Shown here: positions 32,986 to 40,784 of the stretch, one piece after another
Layout of the letters: each line of letters opens with the position of its first letter
Numbering within the stretch: the stretch's first letter is position 1
NCBI RefSeq assembly: GCF_001667505.1
Contig: NZ_LZHZ01000008.1
Location: 1 to 64,000 of the forward strand
DNA length: 64,000 bases
DNA from: Mycobacterium sp. ACS1612
GTDB taxonomy: Bacteria; Actinomycetota; Actinomycetes; Mycobacteriales; Mycobacteriaceae
Direction: 5' to 3'
The notes under the pieces: model-generated
What the model was told of the DNA's origin: nothing
Database searches by the model: none
Seen by the model: the letters and a program-made list of their open reading frames with translations, nothing else
Position numbers and translations under genes: made by a program

Positions 32986-34131
32986 GTGGCCAAAGACGCA
33001 ATCGTTTCCGACGCTCTGGCGAAAAAGTTCGCCACCGAAAAGGATTCGCCCTACGTACGGTGGGTCCGCGACGAGGGCCTCGACATCATCAGCGCCCACT
33101 ACGTCCCCGACCTCAACACCGTTGAGCTGAAGCCGTGGGCACGCCGCGGCGGACGCGGAGTCTTCATCAACCACGAGGCCTCGCGCACCTCCAACGACTG
33201 CTACGTGTGCGAGATCCCGGCAGGTGGGGAACTTGCACCGCAGCGGCAGCTGTTCGAAGAGATGATCCTGGTGCTGTCCGGTCATGGGTCCACGTCGGTG
33301 TGGAACGACGCCGGAGCGAAGGTGACCTTCGAGTGGGGGCCAGGCGCGATGTTCGCGATTCCGCTCAACACGTGGCACCAGCACTTCAACGGGTCCGGCA
33401 CCACCGCTGCGCGGTTCGTCTCCTCGACGAACCTGCCTCCGGTGATCAACCTCTACGACGAAGCCGATTTCGTGTTCAACACCGCGCACGACTTCGTCGG
33501 GCGATTCGCCGGTGAGCCGGACTATTTCGCGCCGAAGGACGAGCAGGACGGCCTGCTGCTGAAGACCAACTTTGTAGCCAATACCATTGATCTGCCGTTG
33601 ATTTCGGCCAAGGAACGCGGCGCCGGCGGCGGACACATCCGCTTCTCGATGGCCAAGGGGTCGATGAACAGCCACATCTCGCAGTTCGGCACCGCCACCT
33701 ACAAGAAGGGCCACCGGCACGGACCCGGTGCCCACGTGATCATCCTGAGCGGCCACGGTTTCTCGCTGATGTGGCCCGAGGGCGAAGAACCCCGTCGCTA
33801 CGACTGGCAGCCCGGCACGCTGATCGTGCCGCCGAACATGTGGTTCCACCAGCACTTCAACACGGGCGCAACGCCTGCGCGCTACCTCGCCTTCAAGCAC
33901 GAGGTGGTGTCGGTGCGCAACGCGCAAGGGGTCCCGAAGGCGTGGATCAGCCAGCGCATCGGTGGCGATCAGATCGATTACGCCGACGAGTCGCCGATCG
34001 TCCGCGACACATTCGCCAAGGCGCTCGCGGAGAACGGCCTGGTGCCGCAGATGGATGATGCCTACGCCGCCGAACTGGCGGATCTGCCGCCGAAGCCGGG
34101 CGAGCAGGTGCCGGTGGCGTCGCCGGCATGA
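32986..34131 (+). CDS. double-cupin protein, only C-terminal metal site intact
   Basis: 381 residues. In barrel 1 the HxH position reads PQRQ (ELAPQRQLFEEM), though a WHQHF block remains. Barrel 2 has His243 and His245 (KKGHRHGPGAH) and a later HQHF, with His where Glu is usual. This is the mirror image of the cupin at 26244. The GTG was chosen over an ATG six bases upstream because GGAGGA overlaps that ATG and is well spaced for the GTG. First gene of an operon with the EutA-like and class II aldolase-fold genes. Substrate unknown; a dioxygenase on a hydroxylated aromatic acid is inferred. Confidence 0.72.
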   Translation: MAKDAIVSDALAKKFATEKDSPYVRWVRDEGLDIISAHYVPDLNTVELKPWARRGGRGVFINHEASRTSNDCYVCEIPAGGELAPQRQLFEEMILVLSGHGSTSVWNDAGAKVTFEWGPGAMFAIPLNTWHQHFNGSGTTAARFVSSTNLPPVINLYDEADFVFNTAHDFVGRFAGEPDYFAPKDEQDGLLLKTNFVANTIDLPLISAKERGAGGGHIRFSMAKGSMNSHISQFGTATYKKGHRHGPGAHVIILSGHGFSLMWPEGEEPRRYDWQPGTLIVPPNMWFHQHFNTGATPARYLAFKHEVVSVRNAQGVPKAWISQRIGGDQIDYADESPIVRDTFAKALAENGLVPQMDDAYAAELADLPPKPGEQVPVASPA

Positions 34132-35648
34132 CCCACGATCCCGACCACGAACACGACGAACCCGATCTGCCGCTCGCCGACAACCCGATCTGGCAGCAGG
34201 ACAACGTCACTCTGCACAGCGTCGGCATCGACATCGGCAGTTCCGGCACGCAGGTGGTGTTCTCGAGGCTGGCGCTGCGCAGACGCGGCGAGGACCTCAC
34301 CAGCCGGTACGTCGTGGTGTCCAGGGACACCCTGTTCGAGTCGGAGTTGGAGTTGACGCCGTACACCGACGATCTGCAGATCGACGCCGCGGCGCTGGGT
34401 CGCATGCTCGACGCGGCCTACGACGGAGCGGGGCGGCAACCGCAGGACGTCGACACCGGCGTGGTGATCCTGACCGGCGAGGCGCTACGCCGCCGCAATG
34501 CGGAACGGATCGCAGCGGTGGTCGCCGAGCGGGCGGGCGACCTGGTCTGCGCGACGGCCGGTCACCACATGGAGGCCATGCTCGCGGCGTACGGGTCAGG
34601 TGCGGTGCGCGCCTCGCATGACGGCTGGGAACGCATCCTGAACATCGACATCGGCGGTGGCACAACCAAGCTCGCGATCACCGATCGCGGACGCGTACTT
34701 GCCACCGCAGCCATCCACGTCGGCGGGCGGCTGATCGCGGTCGACGGTGACACCGTCACGCGCATCGAACCAGGCGGTCGCAGGCACGCCGCCGCGGTCG
34801 GCCTCGATCTCGATCTCGGCAGTCGGGTGTCGTCGGCCGACCTGGACGCGATCGCCTCCGAAATGGCCGACCAGGTCATCGCGGCGGTGCGCGGCGAGCC
34901 ATCGGCGGAGCCGCTGTTCTTGACCGGCCCCATCGCGGTGCAGGGCGTGGACGGCATCATCTTCTCCGGCGGAGTCGCGGAGTACGTGTACCGCACCGAG
35001 ACAAGGGATTTCGGTGATCTGGGCCGTCGCCTCGGGCTGGCGCTCGCCGAGCGCGCCGATGAACTGCCCGCGCCCGTGCTGGTTGCGGCGCAACGAATCC
35101 GTGCGACCGTGCTCGGCGCGTCGGAGTACACCGTTCAACTCAGCGGGATCACCAGTTTCATCCCGGTGCCGGACAGCACGCTGCCGAGACGCAACCTGCA
35201 AGTGGCACGGCCGGAATATGCGCTTGGCGAGGTGGTCGACCGCGATGCGGTGGCGTCGGCGATCGAACATCATCTGTCGATGTTCGGGCTGCACGACGCG
35301 GCGGCCGATGTGGCGCTGGCGCTGCGCTGGACCGGTACGCCGAGCTACCGACGGTTGCGTGCGTTCGCCGAAGGTGTGGTGGCGGGACTGCGCTGGCGGA
35401 TGGCCCACGGGCACCCGGTCTATCTGATGATCGACGGCGACATCGCGCTCACGCTCGGCACCATCCTGCGTGACGAGCTCGAGGTATCCAACGATCTGCT
35501 CATCCTCGACGGAATCGAGTTACGTGACTTCGATTTCGTCGATCTGGGTCGGATACGGCATCCGTCGAACACGGTGCCGGTGACCATCAAATCGCTGGTG
35601 TTCTCGGCAAACGAGAATCCAGCGGGCCGGGCCGCAGTCCTGACATGA
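34128..35648 (+). CDS. EutA-like ASKHA ATPase (reactivating-factor family) without EutBC
   Basis: 506 residues. The actin/HSP70-type nucleotide fold shows phosphate 1 loop GIDIGSSGTQ (residues 33-42), phosphate 2 loop NIDIGGGTTKLAITD (172-186), and adenosine-loop IIFSGGVAEYVY. Length and order follow EutA, the ATP-dependent factor that reactivates B12-dependent ethanolamine ammonia-lyase. No eutB, eutC or other B12 enzyme is in the window. It overlaps the cupin gene by four bases (ATGA) and the next gene likewise. I infer reactivation or assembly of a neighbour, perhaps a cupin; a free-standing role is possible. Confidence 0.75.
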   Translation: MTHDPDHEHDEPDLPLADNPIWQQDNVTLHSVGIDIGSSGTQVVFSRLALRRRGEDLTSRYVVVSRDTLFESELELTPYTDDLQIDAAALGRMLDAAYDGAGRQPQDVDTGVVILTGEALRRRNAERIAAVVAERAGDLVCATAGHHMEAMLAAYGSGAVRASHDGWERILNIDIGGGTTKLAITDRGRVLATAAIHVGGRLIAVDGDTVTRIEPGGRRHAAAVGLDLDLGSRVSSADLDAIASEMADQVIAAVRGEPSAEPLFLTGPIAVQGVDGIIFSGGVAEYVYRTETRDFGDLGRRLGLALAERADELPAPVLVAAQRIRATVLGASEYTVQLSGITSFIPVPDSTLPRRNLQVARPEYALGEVVDRDAVASAIEHHLSMFGLHDAAADVALALRWTGTPSYRRLRAFAEGVVAGLRWRMAHGHPVYLMIDGDIALTLGTILRDELEVSNDLLILDGIELRDFDFVDLGRIRHPSNTVPVTIKSLVFSANENPAGRAAVLT

Positions 35649-36361
35649 GCGATTTGTCGACCACCGTCGCCACCGCCTGCCGCATCCTGGGCCAGCAGGG
35701 ACTGGCCGCCGATGTCCTCGGCCACGTCAGCGTCCGATTGGACGAGGACAGAATCCTTCTGCGCTGCCGCGGTCCTCAGGATCGCGGGCTGTTGTTCACC
35801 GAAACCGACGACGTTCGCGTCGTCGACCTGAACGGCCACGGCGAGCTCGACGGCGGGTATGCGGTGCCCAACGAGTTCCACATCCACACCGAACTGTTCC
35901 GGGCCAGGCCCGACGTGCAGGCAGTGGTGCACGCCCACCCGCGCGAGGTGATGGTCGTCGACCTGGCCGGGATCGGCCTGCGACAGGTGTTCGGCGCCTA
36001 CAACATTCCGGCCTCCCGACTGGCGCATGACGGCATCCCGGTATACCCGCGCTCGGTGCTGGTCCGCACGCCCGAGCTGGGCAGAGCTGTCGCGGCCGCC
36101 GTCGGCGACGCCAAGGTGTGCCTGTTACGCGGACACGGCATCGTGACCGTGGGGGAGTCGGTGGAACAGGCGACGTTGCGCGCCCTCGACCTCGTCGAGT
36201 TGGCCCGCATCACGACCGAGGTGGCATTGCTCGGCGGTCGGCCCCAGGTGCTCACCGAGGACGACCGGCACGAGCTGCCCGATCTGGGCTCCACGTTCAA
36301 CGACTTGTCGCGCTGGCGGCACTACGCCGGCCGGCTGGAAGTCGCCGGGCTGTCGCTATAA
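35645..36361 (+). CDS. class II aldolase/adducin-fold protein, dihydroxyphthalate decarboxylase-like
   Basis: 238 residues. Zinc ligands are the two His of VVHAHPREV and the His of LRGHGIVTVG, with NEFHIHTELF carrying the catalytic acid region. Besides sugar-phosphate aldolases, this family includes actinobacterial 3,4-dihydroxyphthalate 2-decarboxylase (PhtC type). With a Rieske oxygenase and Pht5-like genes in the same regulon, decarboxylation of a dihydroxylated aromatic acid is more likely than sugar cleavage. The stop overlaps the convergent dehydrogenase gene by six bases. Confidence 0.72.
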   Translation: MSDLSTTVATACRILGQQGLAADVLGHVSVRLDEDRILLRCRGPQDRGLLFTETDDVRVVDLNGHGELDGGYAVPNEFHIHTELFRARPDVQAVVHAHPREVMVVDLAGIGLRQVFGAYNIPASRLAHDGIPVYPRSVLVRTPELGRAVAAAVGDAKVCLLRGHGIVTVGESVEQATLRALDLVELARITTEVALLGGRPQVLTEDDRHELPDLGSTFNDLSRWRHYAGRLEVAGLSL

Positions 36362-37210
36362 CCCGCCCTCGGCCTTGGCCAACGGCGCGACGCGGCGGCC
36401 CAGATAGCTGCACTCCGGCCCGTACAACAGATCGGCGACGTCCGCTGCGGTCAGCGTCTTGATCAGCTGGTCGATCTGACCGGTCAGCGGCAAGACCAGT
36501 CCACCGTTCTGTGCGAGGTCGAGGACGAAATCCATGTCCTTCTCCTGCCAGGTGAACCGCGTGCTGTCCCAACGGCGCAATGTGCCGTTGTCGCCGGGAC
36601 ACTTCAGCAGGACCTCGCGCATGCGCTGCGCATCGACCCCGTATCGCTTTGCGATCGCCAGCGTTTCGAAGTTCGCGACGCAGTGCACCCAGTGCAGCAG
36701 GTTGTTACACGTCTTGGCGAGTTGACCCGCACCGAGCGGTCCGACATGTTCGACACCCCGGCTGTAGCTCATCATCACCGGTCGCGCCCGCTCCACATCG
36801 GCGGTGTCGCCGCCGCACAGCGACAGCAGGTTGCCGTCCTTGGCGCCCTGCGCGCCGAACACGACCGGTGCGTCGATCAGCCGCATCTCCTTCGGCTTGA
36901 AGATCGCGGCCAGGCGCTGCATGAAATCCAGACTGTGCGTCCCAGCGACGACGACGAGTTGACCTGCCTTGCCGTGTACCGCCAATTCCACTGCGACGGA
37001 TTCCATCTGGTCATCGGTGCGCAGGCACGCGACGATGATGTCGCTACTGGTCGTCAGTTCCGCGAGACCGGATGCCGATGCCGCACCTGCGGCGGCGGCC
37101 GTCGCCAACCGGTCGGCGTCGACGTCGTAAGCGATTACGTCGAAGCCGTTGGCGACCATGTGGCCTGCCATCGGCTGTCCCATATCGCCGACGCCGATGA
37201 TTCCGATCAT
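36356..37210 (-). CDS. 3-hydroxyisobutyrate dehydrogenase-family NAD(P) oxidoreductase
   Basis: 284 residues. The N-terminal Rossmann motif is GIIGVGDMGQPMAGHMVANG; the substrate loop and catalytic Lys are in GPLGAGQLAKTCNNLLHW near residue 164; the C-terminal half is the all-helical domain. These enzymes oxidise beta-hydroxy acids. In this regulon it could dehydrogenate a hydroxy acid intermediate or a cis-diol. It is divergent from the Rieske oxygenase gene across a near-consensus operator. Upstream in-frame codons before this ATG lack family similarity. Confidence 0.85.
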   Translation of the reverse strand: MIGIIGVGDMGQPMAGHMVANGFDVIAYDVDADRLATAAAAGAASASGLAELTTSSDIIVACLRTDDQMESVAVELAVHGKAGQLVVVAGTHSLDFMQRLAAIFKPKEMRLIDAPVVFGAQGAKDGNLLSLCGGDTADVERARPVMMSYSRGVEHVGPLGAGQLAKTCNNLLHWVHCVANFETLAIAKRYGVDAQRMREVLLKCPGDNGTLRRWDSTRFTWQEKDMDFVLDLAQNGGLVLPLTGQIDQLIKTLTAADVADLLYGPECSYLGRRVAPLAKAEGGL

Positions 37211-37252
37211 GTAGCTGCCTTTCTGGTTCCATGGGTTGGCCTGAAGTACTAA

Positions 37253-37263
37253 TGGTATTACAA
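37253..37263. promoter_or_regulatory. near-consensus operator TGGT-ATT-ACAA
   Basis: One mismatch to TGGT-N3-ACCA. On the minus strand the surroundings read CAATTGTAATACCATTAG, nearly the same as CAATTGGTAATACCATTAG at 32943-32961. It lies 38 bases before the Rieske gene and 42 before the divergent dehydrogenase gene and may control both. Confidence 0.6.
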
Positions 37264-37301
37264 TTGGAGCATTGTGACGAGGACAGCTGAGAGGGTGGAC
37301 G

Positions 37302-38588
37302 GTGCTTAGGGCAGAGATCAATGAGCTTTTGACCCGTACAGGTCCGGGCACGCCGATGGGCGAGATGTTCCGGCAGTACTGGATCCCGGCGACGCTCGCC
37401 GAGGAGCTCCCCGAGAACGACTGCCCTCCGGTTCGGGTGAAACTACTGAGCGAGCGGATGGTCGCATTCCGCGACAGCGACGGCCGGTACGGCTTGATCG
37501 ACGAATTCTGCGCACACCGCGGCGCGTCACTGTGGTTCGGCCGCAACGAGGGCTCGGGTCTGCGCTGCCCTTACCACGGTTGGAAATACGACGTCACCGG
37601 CCAGGCTGTCGAGGTGCCGTCGGAACCGGAGAACAGCAACTTCTGCGCGCACGTGAAGCTGACGTCGTACCCGCTGGTCAAGATCGGCGACGTGCTCTGG
37701 ACCTACATGGGCGATCCGGAGAAGCAGCCGCCGCTGCCGGAGTTCGAGTTCGCCCTCGTCCCGCCCGAGCAGACCTACACGTCCAAGCGCTGGCAGGAAT
37801 GCAACTGGCTGCAGGCGTTCGAGGGCGGTATCGACTCCAGCCACGTGTCCTTCCTGCACTCCGGCGGGCTGAAGAGCGACCCGTTGTTCAAGGGCACCAA
37901 GGGCAACGAGTACAACATGGCCGACCTCAAGCCCTACTTCGAGGTGGCCGACTTCGAGGGCGGACTGTTCGTCGGGGCCAGACGCAACGCCGAGGACGAC
38001 ACCTACTACTGGCGGATCACTCCCTGGGTGATGCCGTGCTTCACCATGGTGCCGCCGCGCGGGGATCACCCTGTGCACGGCCACTTCTGGATCCCGATCG
38101 ACGACGAGAACTGCTGGGCGTACTCGTTCGACTACCACCCGGTGCGTGCTTTGACCGCCGCCGAGGTGCAAGCGATGCGCGACGGCCACGGCGTGCACAG
38201 CGAGAACATTCCCGGCACGTATCGCCCGAAGGCCAACAAGGACAACGACTACCTGATCGACCGCGAAGCGCAGAAGCGTGGTGACACGTATTCCGGTGTG
38301 AAGGGCATCGCGATGCAGGATGCGTCGCTGCAGGAGAGCATGGGCCCGATCGTGGACCGCACCAAGGAGATGTTGGTGTCAGCCGACACCGGCATCATCA
38401 AGGCCAGGCAGAAGCTGAAGAAGGCCGTTGAGGCGCTGCGGGACAACGGAACCACGCCTCCGGGTGTGGACCCGGCTCATCACAGGGTGCGTTCAGCCGC
38501 GGTGGTGTTGCCGCGGGACGCGTCGTTCATCGAGGCCTGTCGCGAAGACCTGTCGGTACGCGAGGGCGTTCGGCAGTCGTCGGTATGA
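37302..38588 (+). CDS. Rieske non-heme iron oxygenase, phthalate 4,5-dioxygenase-like
   Basis: 428 residues. The opening TRTGPGTPMGEMFRQYWIPA is typical of the Pht3/OphA2-type phthalate 4,5-dioxygenase and related demethylase group. The Rieske ligands are Cys70, His72, Cys89 and His92; the mononuclear iron region is NWLQAFEGGIDSSHVSFLH with bridging Asp178 and His181/His186. It uses O2 and electrons from a ferredoxin, most likely that at 13698, to oxygenate an aromatic acid. GTG start. First gene of a four-gene operon that overlaps the next gene by four bases. Substrate inferred at family level only. Confidence 0.85.
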   Translation: MLRAEINELLTRTGPGTPMGEMFRQYWIPATLAEELPENDCPPVRVKLLSERMVAFRDSDGRYGLIDEFCAHRGASLWFGRNEGSGLRCPYHGWKYDVTGQAVEVPSEPENSNFCAHVKLTSYPLVKIGDVLWTYMGDPEKQPPLPEFEFALVPPEQTYTSKRWQECNWLQAFEGGIDSSHVSFLHSGGLKSDPLFKGTKGNEYNMADLKPYFEVADFEGGLFVGARRNAEDDTYYWRITPWVMPCFTMVPPRGDHPVHGHFWIPIDDENCWAYSFDYHPVRALTAAEVQAMRDGHGVHSENIPGTYRPKANKDNDYLIDREAQKRGDTYSGVKGIAMQDASLQESMGPIVDRTKEMLVSADTGIIKARQKLKKAVEALRDNGTTPPGVDPAHHRVRSAAVVLPRDASFIEACREDLSVREGVRQSSV

Positions 38589-39097
38589 CCGCACGGCCGA
38601 TCTTCGGCAGCAGTTGCGCCAGGGCTACGACGGCCGCCGAGATGCGCTACCGCATCGACCGGCCGATCCGCGGGCGCCGGGGCGCGCGCATCGTCGGACT
38701 GGACGCCGGTGCGGACGCGATCGTCAATCGCATCTCCCGCGAGCAATGGGGACATGCGCGGTTCTTCTCGCTGGCCGAGCCGGCGGGGCCGGTCGGCGAC
38801 GGCGGTTCGGAGTCGGTGGTGCTGCGGTCCGCCGACGGCGCGGTGTCCAGCCTGCTCGCCGAACTCGAGGACGCGGATGTGGTGATCATGGTGGCCACCA
38901 CCGAAAGTGACGCCGCGGCGGCCACCATCATCGGCGCGGCGTGCACCGTGCGTGGAATCATGACCGCCGGCTTGGTGATTGGCGAGCAGGCGCTCGTCAC
39001 TGCCACGGTGGCGGCCATCCGCCCGCACGCGCGCGTGCTGATGGTCAGTGCCGACGAGCGCGACGTGATCGACGTGCTCACCGCTCTGCGGGCGTAG
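38585..39097 (+). CDS. unassigned 170-residue protein
   Basis: I do not recognise this protein. It has a basic N-terminus, then GARIVGLDAGADAIVNRI, a middle DADVVIMVATTESDAAAATIIGAA segment and a C-terminal ARVLMVSADERDVIDVLTAL strand-helix. Alternating strands and helices suggest a small nucleotide-binding-like alpha/beta fold, with a distant resemblance to the FtsZ/tubulin core but no GGGTGTG loop. No signal peptide or membrane segment. It is translationally coupled to the Rieske gene (ATGA) and ends eight bases before the PanB-like gene, so a role in the same pathway is likely. Confidence 0.7.
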   Translation: MTARPIFGSSCARATTAAEMRYRIDRPIRGRRGARIVGLDAGADAIVNRISREQWGHARFFSLAEPAGPVGDGGSESVVLRSADGAVSSLLAELEDADVVIMVATTESDAAAATIIGAACTVRGIMTAGLVIGEQALVTATVAAIRPHARVLMVSADERDVIDVLTALRA

Positions 39098-39105
39098 GAG
39101 GCGGC

Positions 39106-39927
39106 ATGACCGACAAGGTGCAACTGAGCGACCTGCAGGCGTACAAGCGCGACGGCCGCAAGATCGTCGGCGTGGTCGCATGGGATTACCAGATGGCGCG
39201 CATCGTGGACCGCGCGGGCGTCGACCTGGTTTCGGTGGGCGACACCGTCGGCGTCAACCTGTGGGGCCAGGCCAACCCGCTGGAGATCACCGTCGAACAG
39301 ATGATGGTGGTCTGCCAGGCGGTACGCCGAGGCGTCACACGTGCGCTGGTGAGTTGCGACTTCCCGTTCGGACCTGTCCAGGAGGGCGCGAAAAGCGCTG
39401 TGCGGGCGGCGATCCGGTTCGTCAAGGAGGCCGGCGTCGACATGGTCAAGCTCGACGGCGCGTCTGAACACCTCGACGCCGTGACCGCGGTGGCGCGCGC
39501 AGGCATTCCGGTGTTCGCGCAGTTCGGGATCACCCCGCAGACGTCGCTGAAGTACGGGGTCACCTACAGCGCGACGCCGAAGCCCGGCGATGTGGTACCC
39601 GACGAGATGCTCGACGAGATCGTCGGCGAGGCAAAGCGTCTCGAGGACGCGGGAGCCGCGCTGCTGAACTTCACCAACTCCGGGCCGACCGTCGGCGCCG
39701 CCGTCGCCGAGGCGGTGTCGATACCCGTGGTCGGCGGCTTCGGCGGCGGGCCATGGCTGGACGGCCGGATGCGGATGGTCACCGCGGCGATCGGCTACAG
39801 CGCCGACGCGCTGGATTCACCGCCGGACACCTACGCCAACGTCGCGCAGATCGTGCACGACGCGATCACCGCGTACTCCAACGACGTGCGATCCGCGCGC
39901 CAGATCGCGGGCGGGCTGAAGCGATGA
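39106..39927 (+). CDS. PanB-family (ketopantoate hydroxymethyltransferase-like) protein
   Basis: 273 residues, TIM barrel of the phosphoenolpyruvate/pyruvate lyase superfamily. Metal-ligand aspartates are visible in VSVGDTVG and SCDFPFG, and the substrate block reads MVKLDGA. PanB itself has VKLEGG and HLGLTPQ; here the second is FAQFGITPQ, so pocket residues differ. I infer a catabolic aldolase-type paralogue, for example cleaving or transferring a C1/C2 unit, rather than pantothenate synthesis. TAGGAGGCGGC provides a good ribosome site; overlaps the next gene by four bases. Confidence 0.75.
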   Translation: MTDKVQLSDLQAYKRDGRKIVGVVAWDYQMARIVDRAGVDLVSVGDTVGVNLWGQANPLEITVEQMMVVCQAVRRGVTRALVSCDFPFGPVQEGAKSAVRAAIRFVKEAGVDMVKLDGASEHLDAVTAVARAGIPVFAQFGITPQTSLKYGVTYSATPKPGDVVPDEMLDEIVGEAKRLEDAGAALLNFTNSGPTVGAAVAEAVSIPVVGGFGGGPWLDGRMRMVTAAIGYSADALDSPPDTYANVAQIVHDAITAYSNDVRSARQIAGGLKR

Positions 39928-40784
39928 CCGCGGCCACGACCGTCGCCGACGGCATCGTGACCCGCTACGAGGTGGCGGGATCAGGCCCGCCGCTGCTGAT
40001 GTTCTCACCGGGCGGATTCAACGCCAGCATGGACAGCTGGGAAACCCATGGACTGTACCGCCGCACTCGCATGCTGGCGCAGCTACGCGAACGGTTCACC
40101 TGCATCACCTTCGACAAGCGAGAGGCGGGCCGCTCCGGCGGCCGGCTGGAGCGGGTGAGCTGGACCGACTACGTCAACCAGGGCGTCGCGCTGCTCGACC
40201 ACCTCGGCTACAGTCGGGTCCACATCATGGGTGCGTGTGTGGGTTGTTCCATCGCAACGCTTTTCGCGACGACGCACCGCTATCGGGTGGCGGGCATGGT
40301 GCTGTATTCGCCCGCAGGGGGCCCGCAGTACCGCCGCAAGCAGCACGCCCGGTTCACGGCCCATCTTGCGTACGTCGCGGAGCGCGGGCTTGCCGGCGTG
40401 GTCGCGTTGGCGGGTGTGACGGAGGCGGGCTTCTCCGACGACGGGCGCGTCGGCCCGTGGGTGTCGGTGCTCCGCAGCGACCCGGAATTCGCCGCCCGCT
40501 ACGCGCAGTTCGACGCAGGCCGATACCAGACGATCGTCGCGGGCATGAGCAGGCTGCTGTTCGACCGCGACACCGTGCCGGGTGCCGAGCCGGAAGACCT
40601 TCTGGCGTCCGACGTTGCCGCGCTGATCGTGCCGGGGGAGGACACCTCGCACGCGCCGTCCGCGGCGCGGTACCTGCAGGAGTGCCTGCCCGCCGCGCAG
40701 TACTGGGACGTGCCGGTAGCCGAGCAGACCGCCGACACGGCGCCGGCGCGCGTCATCGACTTCCTTGACTCACTTGCCCTTTGA
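39924..40784 (+). CDS. alpha/beta hydrolase with Cys nucleophile
   Basis: 286 residues. Oxyanion block FSPGGFNASMDSW, family DKREAGRSGGR after strand 4, and a nucleophile elbow HIMGACVGCS in which Cys105 takes the place of Ser. An acid may lie in IVPGEDTSHAPSAA, where the His also falls. Cys at this position is known from dienelactone hydrolases but is unusual in this subgroup. It could open a lactone or cleave a C-C bond of a ring-fission product. Last gene of the Rieske operon; its 3' end overlaps the convergent GntR gene by 15 bases. Confidence 0.75.
   Translation: MTAATTVADGIVTRYEVAGSGPPLLMFSPGGFNASMDSWETHGLYRRTRMLAQLRERFTCITFDKREAGRSGGRLERVSWTDYVNQGVALLDHLGYSRVHIMGACVGCSIATLFATTHRYRVAGMVLYSPAGGPQYRRKQHARFTAHLAYVAERGLAGVVALAGVTEAGFSDDGRVGPWVSVLRSDPEFAARYAQFDAGRYQTIVAGMSRLLFDRDTVPGAEPEDLLASDVAALIVPGEDTSHAPSAARYLQECLPAAQYWDVPVAEQTADTAPARVIDFLDSLAL

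Noticed and set aside
34128..35648. Ethanolamine utilisation operon.
   Set aside because: Only an EutA-like gene is present; no eutB, eutC, shell proteins or aldehyde dehydrogenase.
39106..39927. Housekeeping panB for pantothenate synthesis.
   Set aside because: Pocket blocks differ from PanB and it sits within the Rieske operon with overlapping genes.
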